Shown: positions 11,164 to 23,556, counted from the stretch's first letter. The stretch: DNA of 64,000 nt from Hofstenia miamia (GCA_004352715.1 SCFE01000014.1:2312907-2376906); one strand, 5' to 3'. Program-made: numbers and translations. Notes: generated from the letters alone by a model not told the origin.

Positions 11164-12114
11164 TCATATTAATGAAGTATTGACTATATTATTATAATTA
11201 GGTTTTATTTTACGTTCTGCTGGCTTCAAAATTTGAAATGAGCACATCAGTGTTTCATCTATGGACATCATTCCGCCGGCATTGTCGAACTCACCGCAAT
11301 AATTTGGGGCTGAAAATAAAGTAACTAACTGCCTTTTAGCAAAAAATTCATAACCATCTTCAACAACTTGATGAGCCCGACATACCAAATCCATATCATG
11401 ACGATTTAGAAACCTACTAACAATGTCTGCTCCAAATGTAAATGAAACGCCCCTATCGCTCGGACCCCAGCCACGAAGATCGCGTTCTGGATCTGACCAA
11501 AGGAGATCACAGAGCAAGCCGGAGTCTGGGACATCTGCGGGACGCTGAATTCTTCGAATCTGGTCCATGTTTTGTAGTTCTGGTGATAAACCACCATGAC
11601 AGCAAAAAATTTTTTCATCAATAACTGCTGCTACTGGGAGGCAGTTAAAACAATCTGTAAATGCTTTCCACAATTTAGCTGAGTAACGCCTCTTACATTC
11701 ATCGAAAAAACCATAAATTTTATTTACACTTGCCGTTTCATGATTGCCACGCAATAGGAAGAAGTTCTCCGGATATTTAATTTTATAGCATAGTAATAGA
11801 CAAGCTGTTTCAATCGACTGCTTTCCTCTGTCCACATAATCTCCAAGAAATATATAATTTGACTCGGGTGGGTACCCACCGTACTCAAATAGTCTCAGCA
11901 GATCAATAAATTGACCATGTATATCTCCACAAACTTTGATTGGAGCACAAAGTTCCAATAGCATTGGCTGTGAGAGTAAAACTTCTCTCGATTTCAAACA
12001 AACATTTCGAATATCGATTTCATTAAGGTGAACTAATTTTCCTGGACGAGATCCTCGTACTTCAAGAAGCTTATCAATAATTGTATCAACATTGAACTCA
12101 GTGTTTTGATTCAT
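11164..12114 (-). CDS. PP1c: Serine/threonine protein phosphatase PP1 catalytic subunit, single exon
   Basis: A 316-residue open frame covers a full PP1-type phosphatase of the PPP family, which removes phosphate from Ser/Thr using two metal ions and is targeted in the nucleus and cytoplasm by regulatory subunits. Signature motifs are intact: GDIHGQ (63-68), GDYVDRG (91-97), RGNHE (122-126), HGG (173-175), RAHQ (246-249) and SAPNYC (268-273). The metal ligands fall at D64, H66, D92, N124, H173 and H248, the human PP1 numbering. Differences: GNHET instead of the usual GNHEC, and a tail ([15 protein letters not shown]) without the usual Thr-Pro phosphorylation site of PP1 tails. The ATG at 12112-12114 aligns with the family start. 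A possible splice acceptor (tttatttag) lies just upstream, so a 5' UTR intron may exist. The uninterrupted frame suggests a retrocopy that stayed under selection. Confidence 0.93.
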   Translation of the reverse strand: MNQNTEFNVDTIIDKLLEVRGSRPGKLVHLNEIDIRNVCLKSREVLLSQPMLLELCAPIKVCGDIHGQFIDLLRLFEYGGYPPESNYIFLGDYVDRGKQSIETACLLLCYKIKYPENFFLLRGNHETASVNKIYGFFDECKRRYSAKLWKAFTDCFNCLPVAAVIDEKIFCCHGGLSPELQNMDQIRRIQRPADVPDSGLLCDLLWSDPERDLRGWGPSDRGVSFTFGADIVSRFLNRHDMDLVCRAHQVVEDGYEFFAKRQLVTLFSAPNYCGEFDNAGGMMSIDETLMCSFQILKPAERKIKPNYNNIVNTSLI

Positions 12115-12269
12115 TTCCTAAATAAATGTTAAGTCATTCTATAATGTATAAGGTCATGCAAATGTATATTTTACGTATATTAAACTTTCCCAATTTAGCT
12201 GTCAAAAGGTTGTCTAGAAATTCATTTTTTCAAAAGATGAATTACAAAATAATGGTTTCTATTAGAGGT

Positions 12270-12675
12270 CTCTGTTACGGTACCGTCCCAGTCCCATTCC
12301 CGTGAGTACGGTACCAGATTAAAAAAAGTGGTATGGTTAACGATACTGTGAGGGACCGGTAGTAATTTGAAAATTATAAGCGGCACCGGAGCTTCAGTTG
12401 CTCGATCTTATTTGGTTATTTAAGGCTTTGAGACTATATCAGAGCGATCATCTGGCACTGTTTGACAAACAATAACAGATCAATGAATGGAAATGAACTT
12501 TTCTTTTTGAAAAATTGATAGATTATTTTGTGTTTTCTTATTTTTTTTGTATTTTTAAAGTGTTGAATTGCCAGTACGCGGGACAAAACAGTACGGTACT
12601 GGTACTAAAAAAATTTGAACCGTGCGGTCCTAAATATGACCGGGACCAGATTTCTGTTGTACCGAAGAATTATAT
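12270..12675. mobile_element. Possible hAT-type non-autonomous element
   Basis: About 160 bp upstream of the phosphatase start is a ~400-bp block whose two ends are rich in ggtacc/cggtac and ggtcc/gaccgg words (12280-12365 and 12570-12660), standing out from the AT-rich surroundings. This arrangement resembles the subterminal repeats of small hAT elements. The centre has no coding content. I could not fix terminal repeats or target duplications. Confidence 0.4.
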
Positions 12676-12679
12676 TTTC

Positions 12680-15600
12680 TATAGATGTTCAAGAAATATC
12701 TGTTAAGCTATGATATTAATATCAAAATAATTAATCAGCAAAATGTCTAAGCAACATGCATCAATGATATTAATTATGACATTACACAACGCAAAATACA
12801 AAGACCTGACTCAAAGTGTATGTAATTATTACTTCATAATTACGTTTACATGATTTTAATTCTTAGGCTTTAAACTATGATATGACTTGTACTTATTATA
12901 GGAAAACATGTTACTTAAGTAATAGTGAACTCACCGTAGAATAAGGAGTGCACACGGAAGTATTGCATTGTCACCTTTAAAATCTCTGTACAAGCGAATG
13001 AGCATGGCGAATGTTGAAACTATTAGCAAACAATCATTTCATTAATTATGTGCTATATTTCGTGTAGTAAACATCATAATATTAGAGCCATGCAAACTCA
13101 GTACTAAGCTCAATGTACATTTGTAAACAAATATTTCTCACGTGATTAACGTCCTCTATTTGCGATATTTCGAGGGGGGGATTTTTGTACAAAGGAAGGT
13201 CCAAAAACAAGGATAAAAATATATACATGTACGCACACTAAGTTCCTTTGTTCTTTCCACTAAGTAAGGTAGAAGAGCTTTAATCATTCTATTGAGGCTC
13301 TTATATCATATATTTGAACTCAAACATCAATTCACACCGCTCATTCATTTCAATTCACCAAATCCCAACAGGGATACTACTAACATTGCGACCAACCTTT
13401 TCAAGGTTGGATTGACAATGAGATTTGTAAATATTCAAATTTTGGGTAAAGACCAAGTCTGCTGTTGGAAAGCAATTGCCTTTTACGCAATTTGATAATT
13501 CAACGATTTGGAAATATCTATGGGTAGGTGTGCTTCCCTGTTATCGTGAAGATTTGTCAAAAAATTATTAGAGTGTTTAAAGTAAATTAAAATATTACCT
13601 TTTTTCATTCAGAACTCGAGTTTTGCAAAGGCATTCAAATTAGTCCAATACCTACTAGCTATTGCCTAGTGTTCAGATAATACAACAACAGCAAACGCAC
13701 AAATTAAGGGTGAAAATGTAGGGGAAGAGGATTTTCTATCCAGTGGTGTTTTCAGATTTGAAATATTTTTATTATTTAATGAGTAATGATTATTAAAAAT
13801 CGTAAAAAATTGTCTGAGTTAGTTTAGGGTAAAGTTTTGTAGCTCGCTATTACTTCTTTCTTGAACAAAAATACTCGGATGAATTTAGTTTGTTTGTTTG
13901 TTCAATTCTTTTTACAAGACAAATTTCATGGCCTGAACCTTAACATTGTTCGTTTGCTTAACGCGAGAACAGTCTTATGTATAAAATTTAATCAATAAAA
14001 AACTAATAATCAGGTTGAATTTATATGAAAATTTCCTGTTATTTTGGGTTATTAAAATTCAAGCTTACTTTCAAATTATCATCAGGAAACAACTCCAAAT
14101 CTAGGGCTAAGACAAGCCATTAGGGAAGAAACGTTTTCGCAATATTGGCATTTCGTTTCTTAATAACTTAAATTTTTAAATTATGTTAGGGAATTCATCA
14201 AATATTTCCAAACCTAGTAACTCACCACCTAAAACTTATATGCAAAATAAAAAAGGCCACACAGGATAGAGGAATCCCTCCTCCTTCTTTTACACTTCAA
14301 AATTCTCGTTCCCTTGCTGGTCTATAGACAGAAAGAGAAATTGCAAAGCATTAGCCCTTATTGGTATTTGAACAATAAGACACTTATGGAGAGAATGGGA
14401 AGCATATTTTTCGATAAATATGATTAACTCTTTCACGTTTTACAGCCATATGAATAATTTATGTCACACATTTTTGCCATTTACCATTAGCTTAGCATTA
14501 ATACCATACGTTTCAAGAACTTATATTTAATAGTTTCACCATGAATGCTGCTGTCAAGCTTGACACCATGCAATAACCTTAAATGAAGAAAATACAATTG
14601 AACGTATACAAGAAAAAGTTTTCCATATCATTCTAACTGGTTCAACTTATAAAGAAGCTTGTTGAAACACATATTTCTGATAAAATATTATATATGATTT
14701 AAAGAGTTGCAAAAATCACGATTTGAAACCGGACCCAATCTAATTTTGGAACTTTAATGCTTATAACATGATTATGGTTTTCATTTTACTGTTTGATTAG
14801 AAAACCATTCAACTTCTGAAATTTGAAAAATTGTTACTCTACAACTGATTTAATCTTCGAAAGTTTATATATTTTTCAATCTACATTTATTTTCAAATGG
14901 GGCCTAAAAATAATTTAGAAATTTTCTATGGATAAATAGGCATTCCAGCCTGATTACATTTAGCCACTCTATGCAGTGATACTTAAGCAATGCAAATATG
15001 ACTTGATGAAATACAACAGCAATGTGCGACTCATCATTCTGATTTCAATTGTATAAAAATTATTTTTCATGCATTTATTATAATTATTTTGCATATAACT
15101 CACTGTTTCCTTATGACAAAACGATTTTCCATTTGCTGAAATGTTAGCTTATGTTAGAGGGAACTACAAACCTATCATAATCATTTCTTGCTACTATTTT
15201 ACAAATCTGCTAAAAAAATTATTCACTAAAAAGAACGTCAAATCAATTAAGAAGACTTATCATTTGCATTATTGCAAGTATTGCTGTCCATCTCAGATGA
15301 TGTAAGGAAATATAGTGTTTTACAGATGTTCTATAACAAAAAATGAAAAGGTTATAATAGTACTTGAAAAAAAATTGGACGACATTGGCTCTTACAAACA
15401 ATGGGTTTTCAACCTTATTATGCAATTCATCAAAGCCTGAAAAATACTTAAATCCAAGAATATTGATTACAAAAAATTGCTTGATTTTATTATTATTATT
15501 ATTATTAAAAGACTTATTTAAACAAAAATTTTATTTACAAATATATTAAATTGCAATAATAAAAGCTTACTTCTTGTTTTGAGTGACATGTATTACAAGG

Positions 15601-16962
15601 ACCTTCAATAGTATACTTTGTTTTGAAAAACTTCCCAAAAAGTCCTTTAAATTGTGATTTACATCTTTTGGTGCATTAAGAAAATTGATTTATGTTTTCA
15701 AATGAATAAAATTTGCTAATGGAACCACTCGATGGAAAAAATATTGAACTGTCTTCCATTTTCTACAAATTTTGCTTTCAGAGATAATTTGATTTGAGCT
15801 CCTAAAAAGTGCAAAGCTTGAAACATAAAAAGATAAATTGTATTATGATGGTGAACAAATTATGATTGGGGTTAACGGAAATTATGAATATATGTACTAT
15901 ATTTTTAATGCTAGTGCTAAGTAAGATTTAGTACCACAGCTATATAAACCATAATAGTGTTTTATAATGATTGATGCTTTTAACCATTATACAAATATAA
16001 GCTAACTGTGAAAAAATAAAAAACTGATTGATATAATACAAATAAATGGTAAAAATAGATGAAATCAAAACATGTATTTTTCTAGAAATATAGTTATAAT
16101 ACATGGCGTTTAAAATTTGGGTTATGCAATTTCAGTTCTTTGTATCATCCGCTGCAATGAAAAGCTACCAGCTAAAAACTGGGCAAAAATTGGCCAGACT
16201 GTCCTAATTGTAGTCGCACACATTTCGTGCTGGTTCAACTCTGATTTCTGGTAGTGAGTGTTTGTGCATTCTCACATAGACATTTGACAGAGTTTCCTTT
16301 AATCTTTTAGCTTCATTAGCCTCCAGATGCACATTAGAGTATCTAATGTTTTAGTGTGTATTTGTTTGTTATGCAATTGGATAGAGGCATTAAACTTCGG
16401 ATCTATTGAGTTAAATTTCATTGATAATTGATCGAAAAATATAGTTATAATTATCAAATTCTCTGTTTTTGCAGTTTTCTTCGTAATCAGAATTGTTTCA
16501 CATGACAATTGCCCACTTCATGTGCTTTACATTGTTAGATGTACCTATCTTTTAAATTTAAATAGATAAAACATTGAAACTTTGACCATGATAAAATTGT
16601 GTAGAATGCAAACTACAGACATTTTTTGTAAATTTATTTAGAATAAACAGGCTGTTTGACTACACAAAATGCACATTTAACTGATTAATTTGCGGCAAAT
16701 GCTTGCTATTGATTCGAGGCAAAATTTTTAATTTTAAATAGTGTTCGGTTGCAATTGGTATGATTAAAGTATTTAAGAGAATGTTAAAATCAACTAGCAG
16801 TAAAAAATTACAAAAGAAAGCATTAATTATAATTAAGAACAATATGTTTCAATGGGACCTGAAATACACTAATTATGTGTGCTATTTTCATGTTAATTTA
16901 TAAATAATTTTAATTTACATCTTAGTGATATTTGATATGCACATTTAAAATGTCAATTGCAA

Positions 16963-16998
<36 letters not shown>

Positions 16999-17780
16999 AA
17001 ATTACGAAGGTTTGGAATTTGCAAATCTCTTTTGTTTAGTAATAAACTAAATACATATTAATGTCTCTGTTAAAAATTTTCTTGGGAATAAAGAAAATTT
17101 CTTGATTCATGTTAAAAAAATGGATCATTCGAAAAAAGAAATAGTAGTCTCACTATTAGAATTAAAAATACTTTTCTCTGATACATCTTCAATTACAATG
17201 TGTTTTATGAACATTAGTAATGTCACACAACGATGAAAGTCTAATTTTCAATGAAATAATATTAAATTGAAATTGAAAAACATTCGTTGAATATCTGAAA
17301 TTCAATTCAAGACGTCTGTAAGATTTCAAGCTCAACTGCGATTAAACTCGGACCAGTGCTTAGACTAATATCCCTAATGCATTAATTTTGACTAGATTTT
17401 CTGAACAACAGAACTGTAATTCAGTGGAGAGAATAAAAACTACTTGAACAAAGAACAACAAATTTGCTTTGACTTGATTCATCATGGTAGATTGTGCAAT
17501 TACAATAAAACCCTCGACCACTAGTGGTTGAAGTAACTAATGACTACAATATTCGTAAGTTTAACAAACCTTTCAAGTAGCGAAAGTTTCTTAGAGTGAT
17601 ATTTCACTAGAATATTACATAATGGAAAAGCAATTACTCAAATAAAGCCATGATTTATCTCAATTTGGCATTCCAAAGAGTGATATAATATTATATATTC
17701 CTAAACTTTATTTTAAGAATGCGGTTATTGATGCATCTACTGATATCCAATCAAATTTTGTTAAGCATAAACAAAGTTAA
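12680..17780. other. 5-kb AT-rich stretch, no gene recognised
   Basis: Only short, low-complexity frames occur on both strands. Simple repeats include an (ATT)n near 15486-15507 and (TA)n at 16967-16995. I see no conserved domain, RNA gene or clear transposon end. Confidence 0.45.
16967..16995. repeat. (TA)n microsatellite
   Basis: Uninterrupted alternating A/T, 29 bp. Confidence 0.95.
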
Positions 17781-17784
17781 CTGT

Positions 17785-19695
17785 TTAACACTAGAAGCGC
17801 CAGACTTTTAATATACCTAAAAGCGCCAAAACCCGTCAATTGCCGATTTCTATATTACGTTTTGTAAATTACTACAAATATATCCAAAACCTTAGTAACT
17901 TATAAATGATATTTAAAACATAAATTCATGTAATTAAGTAAATATTAATGTACACGGATTGTATTATCCTATTAAAATGATAAAAAGGATGTGAACACTT
18001 TGTGTAAATATTTCAAAGGGGTGCGAATATTTTGCAGTAAGAGTTTCGCAGCTATTGTAACCAATTATCATGGATTACTAAATAGACTCCTATTTCATTT
18101 GATAGAATTGCTGCAAAGGTGTAGAAATTTCAAGCATAACAGTATCATTTTTCATTTGTAATGCCTCAACGAATGTCAGCTCAACGTTTTCTGCAAACAA
18201 TGATGAATCTTCCAAGTGATGAATCTGGAGATGACACTGAACAAGATTTAGAAGAGGTAGAGGCGAATAATGATGAACAGCTATTACATGATATTTCATA
18301 TTCAACAAGCAGCAGTGATGAGGATTTAGACCTCTTATCACATAGCAGTCACGATGAGATTGGCCAATGAAAATAATTCACTTCGAGCGCGAGATGGAAC
18401 TGAATGGACAATAATTGAAAATAGACAGAGAGCTAGACGTGGTAGAATGCAACGCAAAATATAGTAAGTCAGTCTGAAGGTGTAACACCAGCTTGTACTG
18501 GCATCATAACCCCATTAGACGCATAGAATCTACTGAATTTTATTGTTGATTATACAAATGCTTTTGCTAATGAAAGGATGGATGATTGGAATCTAACAAG
18601 AGATCAACTAGAAAAATTCGTGGGACTACTGTGCTTAAAAGGAAATACATATCGACGAAATTATCCATTTGAATAACTATGGTCAACGACATATGGATGT
18701 CCCATATTTAATAAGATACTTTCCCGCCAAAAATGAGAGAGATAAAAAAGGTTGCTCAGATTTGATCGGCGTCAAGATCGCCGTAGAGATCTGCAACATG
18801 ACAAGTTTTGTCTAATTTCAACTATTTTAGATCGCTTTGTAGCCAATTATCAAAGTTGCTACCATCCAACATCATTATTGACTATTGGTGAACAATTATT
18901 TCCGACTAAAACACGCTGCCGTTTTACGCAATATATTCCCGCAAAGCCGGATAAATTTGGGATAAAATTTTGGTATTAACTGATGTTTCATCCCAATATT
19001 GTTATAATATCGAGCCCTATCTTAGAAAAGATAAGAACAAACATGTGCCACTTGGTACGCATGTTATTCAAACAACTTATGGAAGCTCTGAACAACAAGG
19101 GATACAATGTAACTATTGACAACTTTTTTCTTCTAAGCAACTTGCTATCAATAGACGCACTTTTCTGTAACAACTGTCCAAAGAGCTCAGGAAAGACGTT
19201 GATATTCAGACTACTCAATGCTCTTTTTTCAGATTAATCTTCATTGTGAAAAGAATAGAACTGGAATTTGTGCAGAATTTGCAAGTAAACCTGTTTGTGG
19301 GAAGTGCCAGGCTGTCATATGTATCAACTGTCTTGACGAATAGCTTTTAAATACTTCTTTTGTTTTTGTTAACGCATATATATGTATTGTTTCAATAGAA
19401 ATTGCAATATAGATGTATTTTTATCAACTTCATCGACCAATTGTAATTATGTTCATATATTGCACCGAATATTAGAAACATGCAGCAAAAATATACGGCT
19501 ACGATTTTTATAACAGTCTATTTTTTCAGTTAATATGTAGAAACCACTTGTATAGCAAGATATAATAACTTTTTTATGAATAGTGTATCCTGAAAACATC
19601 TTTAGCTTAAGTAACAAGTTTAACTTTGAGGCCATAGTAGTCGTTAATTGACGGGTAATGGCGCTTCTTAAAGGTATATCTCGGCTTTTGACAAA
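17785..19695 (+). mobile_element. piggyBac element, second copy
   Basis: The left border is TTAACACTAGAAGCGCC at 17785, the typical piggyBac end with its TTAA target. Just inside lies atatacctaaaagcgcc followed by acccgtcaattg (17811-17841). The same words occur inverted at the right (about 19643-19680: aattgacgggtaatggcgctt, then aaggtatat), so the two ends form imperfect inverted repeats. The outermost ~25 bp of the right end and its TTAA are not recognisable, so the right border is approximate. The interior carries a broken transposase (18161-19350). Confidence 0.8.
18161..19350 (+). pseudogene. piggyBac transposase pseudogene
   Basis: Begins MPQRMSAQRFLQ with an acidic, Ser/Asp-rich leader (18161-18367), then a stop. 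Later blocks appear in changing plus-strand frames: DGTEWT near 18390; DYTNAFANERMDDWNLT and QLEKFVGLLCLKG at about 18545-18642; DLIGVKIAVEICN near 18765; EQLFPTKTRC and YIPAKPDKFGIKFW at 18885-18976. A probable first catalytic Asp (LTDVSS) is near 18976-18993 one frame over. KGYNVTIDNFF at about 19098-19130 contains the conserved DN. A Cys-rich C-terminal finger (GICAEFASKPVCGKCQ) is at 19262-19310. The part between the DN region and the finger is largely deleted. Several stops and frameshifts make it non-functional. It differs clearly from the 4.9-7.2 kb piggyBac, so two lineages are present. Confidence 0.88.
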
Positions 19696-19897
19696 CATGA
19701 TGTAGAAGACAAAATACACAAAACATTAATTTTGCCACCTTATTAAAATAATTAAATGTATCAATGAATTACACTTTTTAAATACATATTTTAGATACAA
19801 CAAAGGAGCAAATTAATGAATAAATACATCACAGGTAGAGAACAAAATAGAAAAATGCATTTACTATACATATTGGTAACAATGGAACAAATTCAGC

Positions 19898-19898
19898 A

Positions 19899-19950
<52 letters not shown>

Positions 19951-19951
19951 A
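19898..19951. repeat. (TA)n microsatellite with CA interruptions
   Basis: Alternating T/A with two regularly spaced ACA interruptions. Confidence 0.95.
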
Positions 19952-20069
19952 GTTCTCTAAATTTAAGAACAATCAAAAATAGTTTAAAAAATTTAAGTTA
20001 AAGTTAAGATGTGGTTCTTCTAATTCCAAAAAAAATGTTCAAAAAAATATATTTAAAAATTAGCTAATA

Positions 20070-20900
20070 TATAGTGTGATCAAAATTGATTGCAAAAAAC
20101 TAAATGCTTTAAAACGGCACTAAATATCATCTGATTCTAACAACTAATAATTCATTTTAAAGCTGAATATGGGACATTTTATTTCAAAAAAAATTACAAT
20201 TTTTTTAACTTAGACCATCCAGGTGACCTCCATTTGCCTCGTGCTGACCTGCAGGCTCTCTTTATCATATCTTCAGACAGATGTTCAGCAAAGTCACCAA
20301 CGATCTTCTTAAGCTCTTATACACTCTGAGGCTTACATTTGTACACAGGCTGAAGGGAATAGGGGGCATATGATGTCTGATTTATTACTGATGATACGCC
20401 AATTGAACTGTGCAGCATTTTTGACATGCGCAGTCTTATTATGACTAAACTAAGTCTTGACAGCATCAATATTTTCTTTGGGAATAGGTGTTTTGCATCT
20501 TTTAATTTCCTGGACTGTCCAACTGATACAGAAGAAAAACACGGTACAGATTTGCGATTTTTTGGATACAACTTTGACCAGAATAGCCTTCTTAATGCCA
20601 CTATACATTTAACTTCTCCAAACTTCAAAATAATCCACTTCCGTTGATCTAAAGAGAATGGCGAGGGAACCATCTCTACGTTAGTGTTGTTAAAATTAGC
20701 AGTAACAATTTGATCACTTTTTGCAAAATAAACACAGAAGTAAAAGTGATATAAACAAATTTTTGGTGGATTTAGTCAAAATTGGTTCCCGGATTTTAAA
20801 ATGTCCCATATTCAGCTTTAAAAAGAGACCAAGCAATCAAAAATTGAACAATATTTAGTGTTTTAAGTTTTTTGCAATCAATTTTGATCACACACACTAT
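20070..20900 (-). mobile_element. Tc1/mariner-superfamily element, internally deleted, long inverted repeats
   Basis: The left end starts tatagtgtgatcaaaattg (about 20069) and the right end is its inverse (caattttgatcacacacac, about 20878-20896). The match continues inward: aaagctgaatatgggac at about 20160 reappears inverted at about 20801-20820. Inverted repeats are therefore of the order of 110-125 bp with gaps. The right end runs into a (TA)n and a 1000-N gap. The interior holds only the first part of a transposase on the minus strand. Confidence 0.75.
20215..20673 (-). pseudogene. Tc1/mariner-type transposase N-terminus, truncated
   Basis: The minus-strand ATG at 20671-20673 begins MVPSPFSLDQRKWIILKFG, resembling the N-terminal helix-turn-helix of Tc1/mariner-superfamily transposases that start with an (F/Y)-S/T-x-EQR-x-x-I pattern. 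Another frame then gives PIPKENIDAVKT, like the second helix-turn-helix. A short C-terminal stretch (about 20220-20300) follows with no DDE core between them. The encoded fragment has no catalytic residues. Assignment rests on a short region, so the subfamily is open. Confidence 0.6.
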
Positions 20901-20909
20901 ATATATATA

Positions 20910-21909
20910 NNNNNNNNNNNNNNNNNNNNNNNNNNNNNNNNNNNNNNNNNNNNNNNNNNNNNNNNNNNNNNNNNNNNNNNNNNNNNNNNNNNNNNNNNNN
21001 NNNNNNNNNNNNNNNNNNNNNNNNNNNNNNNNNNNNNNNNNNNNNNNNNNNNNNNNNNNNNNNNNNNNNNNNNNNNNNNNNNNNNNNNNNNNNNNNNNNN
21101 NNNNNNNNNNNNNNNNNNNNNNNNNNNNNNNNNNNNNNNNNNNNNNNNNNNNNNNNNNNNNNNNNNNNNNNNNNNNNNNNNNNNNNNNNNNNNNNNNNNN
21201 NNNNNNNNNNNNNNNNNNNNNNNNNNNNNNNNNNNNNNNNNNNNNNNNNNNNNNNNNNNNNNNNNNNNNNNNNNNNNNNNNNNNNNNNNNNNNNNNNNNN
21301 NNNNNNNNNNNNNNNNNNNNNNNNNNNNNNNNNNNNNNNNNNNNNNNNNNNNNNNNNNNNNNNNNNNNNNNNNNNNNNNNNNNNNNNNNNNNNNNNNNNN
21401 NNNNNNNNNNNNNNNNNNNNNNNNNNNNNNNNNNNNNNNNNNNNNNNNNNNNNNNNNNNNNNNNNNNNNNNNNNNNNNNNNNNNNNNNNNNNNNNNNNNN
21501 NNNNNNNNNNNNNNNNNNNNNNNNNNNNNNNNNNNNNNNNNNNNNNNNNNNNNNNNNNNNNNNNNNNNNNNNNNNNNNNNNNNNNNNNNNNNNNNNNNNN
21601 NNNNNNNNNNNNNNNNNNNNNNNNNNNNNNNNNNNNNNNNNNNNNNNNNNNNNNNNNNNNNNNNNNNNNNNNNNNNNNNNNNNNNNNNNNNNNNNNNNNN
21701 NNNNNNNNNNNNNNNNNNNNNNNNNNNNNNNNNNNNNNNNNNNNNNNNNNNNNNNNNNNNNNNNNNNNNNNNNNNNNNNNNNNNNNNNNNNNNNNNNNNN
21801 NNNNNNNNNNNNNNNNNNNNNNNNNNNNNNNNNNNNNNNNNNNNNNNNNNNNNNNNNNNNNNNNNNNNNNNNNNNNNNNNNNNNNNNNNNNNNNNNNNNN
21901 NNNNNNNNN
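20910..21909. other. Assembly gap (1000 N)
   Basis: Exactly 1000 N, the usual placeholder for a gap of unknown size. It abuts a (TA)n at 20898-20909. Confidence 0.99.
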
Positions 21910-22600
21910 GATTATTTTATGATCAAATGTACTATTGTTTTTCTCACACAAATTTCCGAAATGTACATTCAATTATCCGAAATATAATACAGTCATCCTA
22001 CATGTATTTTTACTTGCATAAATTTTGTTCGCAGCAGTAATATTTCAAAAAATAACAATATAGGCAAAGATTTGTGAAATATTAAATCAAGCATGATGGT
22101 TGGGATGGTAAAATACCAATTTTAGTCAACTTGCCCAGACATTGATTGCTAGAATTTTTAACATATTTTTTAACATATTTTAAAAATAGCCAATGAATAT
22201 AGACTTGAAGATCCAGTCAAGGCACAATGAACTATGGCCGTCGTTTTCTGAGCAATTAAAACAGATTCTTTCATTTTTAAATGAGTGGTTTTTAACATGA
22301 AAATACAAAATTTAATATAATATATTTATATGTATTGCTAGGGATTCCATTGATAGTTTAACTACGTAAAATTAGCAGGTTTTCATCGATTTTTTTCCTA
22401 TTTATGTAGTTCCTTAAGTATTATTTACATTAGGTTATAACCAGTGAAGAGGACTATAATCCCCCCTTTAATGCAAATGCTAACAGACCTAAGCGCAACA
22501 TAGCCATGGCCAAAATTAAAAATAAATGAGTTAACAAAATACAACTACTTTGGTTTTGTCAATAATAGTATAACAAATATATATGCACTAGAAATTGTAT
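21910..22600. other. AT-rich stretch, no gene recognised
   Basis: No coding region or repeat family recognised between the gap and the minisatellite. Confidence 0.4.
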
Positions 22601-22611
22601 TTATATATATA

Positions 22612-22695
22612 TACGTCGCGCTCTTTGTAACAAAATCACACATATCGCGTACTTTATGCATTCTCACATACATCGCGCACTTTGTAAACAATAAA
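22612..22695. repeat. Three-unit ~29-bp tandem repeat with TCGCG cores
   Basis: Three imperfect units carry (g/a)tcgcg(c/t)(t/a)cttt(g/a)t at roughly 22614, 22643 and 22671, separated by A/C-rich spacers with tcacacat or tcacatac. CG-containing words are rare in this AT-rich region, so the array stands out. Confidence 0.6.
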
Positions 22696-23032
22696 AGTTA
22701 TATTGATCAAATTAATTAAGCTAATTATTTGGAAATATATTAAATTGACCAAATCATTTAATAAATGTATTCTAGTTTACAGGCTTCTTACACGGCCAAC
22801 TTTTTTGGAGCATCAGCTTCAATCGCATTAGTGGAAGAACTTATTTTTACAAACCTATCCGTGCAGTTTGTGCAATCGTATACCTATTTACAATTGCGTA
22901 TGAGACATATTTTAGTGGTTTCATAATTTGAAATTCACTGTAGTACTGCGAAACATGTGAAAACCTGGGAGCCTTGGCAATTTTACCAATTGCCCAATTT
23001 GACATAGATTCACTTTTTTGCCATTTGACAAC

Positions 23033-23480
23033 TTATTTTACAACATTTAGTTGACATGCATAACTAGTTATGCCCCAGAAATGTGTACGAATGTACTTAA
23101 TCAAGAAATACTTTGGAAGTAGAGTACTTATTAGAGGAATTCGAGAGTTGAACCTACCAAGGTTGCTGATTTTATCATTGAGAAAATCTGTGAAGTTCAA
23201 GTTATCATTGAATTTGACACCAAGGTACACAGCATTATTAGAATTGGGAATAGTATCATTGTTTAACTTAATCGAGAATTGGTTGGCAATATCACTTTGA
23301 GAAGCGTGCAAAATAACAAACTGTGTTTTGTTAATATTCAAATGCAATTTCTGTCAAAACAGGTTTTAATGCTATTGAAGTCATGGGAGAGTAATTTAGT
23401 ACAAGTAAGCATAGGTATTAGCATTTATGTATAAACAAGTATTATCAGCGTACTGTATGATTTAAACCTTCAGGCTGGCT
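23033..23480 (-). pseudogene. Non-LTR retrotransposon reverse transcriptase fragment
   Basis: The minus-strand open frame 23347-23033 (104 residues) starts MHLNINKTQFVILHAS and later has AVYLGVKFNDNLNF. These are two hallmarks of the palm/thumb part of jockey/CR1-like reverse transcriptases (L-N-x-x-K-T and Y-L-G-V). Upstream on the same strand at 23441-23452 is YADN, the catalytic YADD box with its second Asp changed, followed by several stops. The enzyme would copy element RNA at the target site; this copy lacks a key Asp and most of its domain. The rest of the element would lie toward the gap at 23557. Confidence 0.8.
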
Positions 23481-23556
23481 TACTACATTTTGTCGTTGCA
23501 TTCTACCACGTCAAGCTCCCTGTGTATTTTCAATTATTGTCGATTCAGTTCCATCT

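Noticed and set aside
20872-21987. Long open frames across the 1000-N gaps (also 23490-24616, 25861-27063, 58940-60446, 62200-63343)
   Set aside because: They are made almost entirely of N; no coding evidence.
23070-23300. Plus-strand frame opposite the reverse transcriptase fragment
   Set aside because: Shadow frame; the minus strand has the RT motifs.
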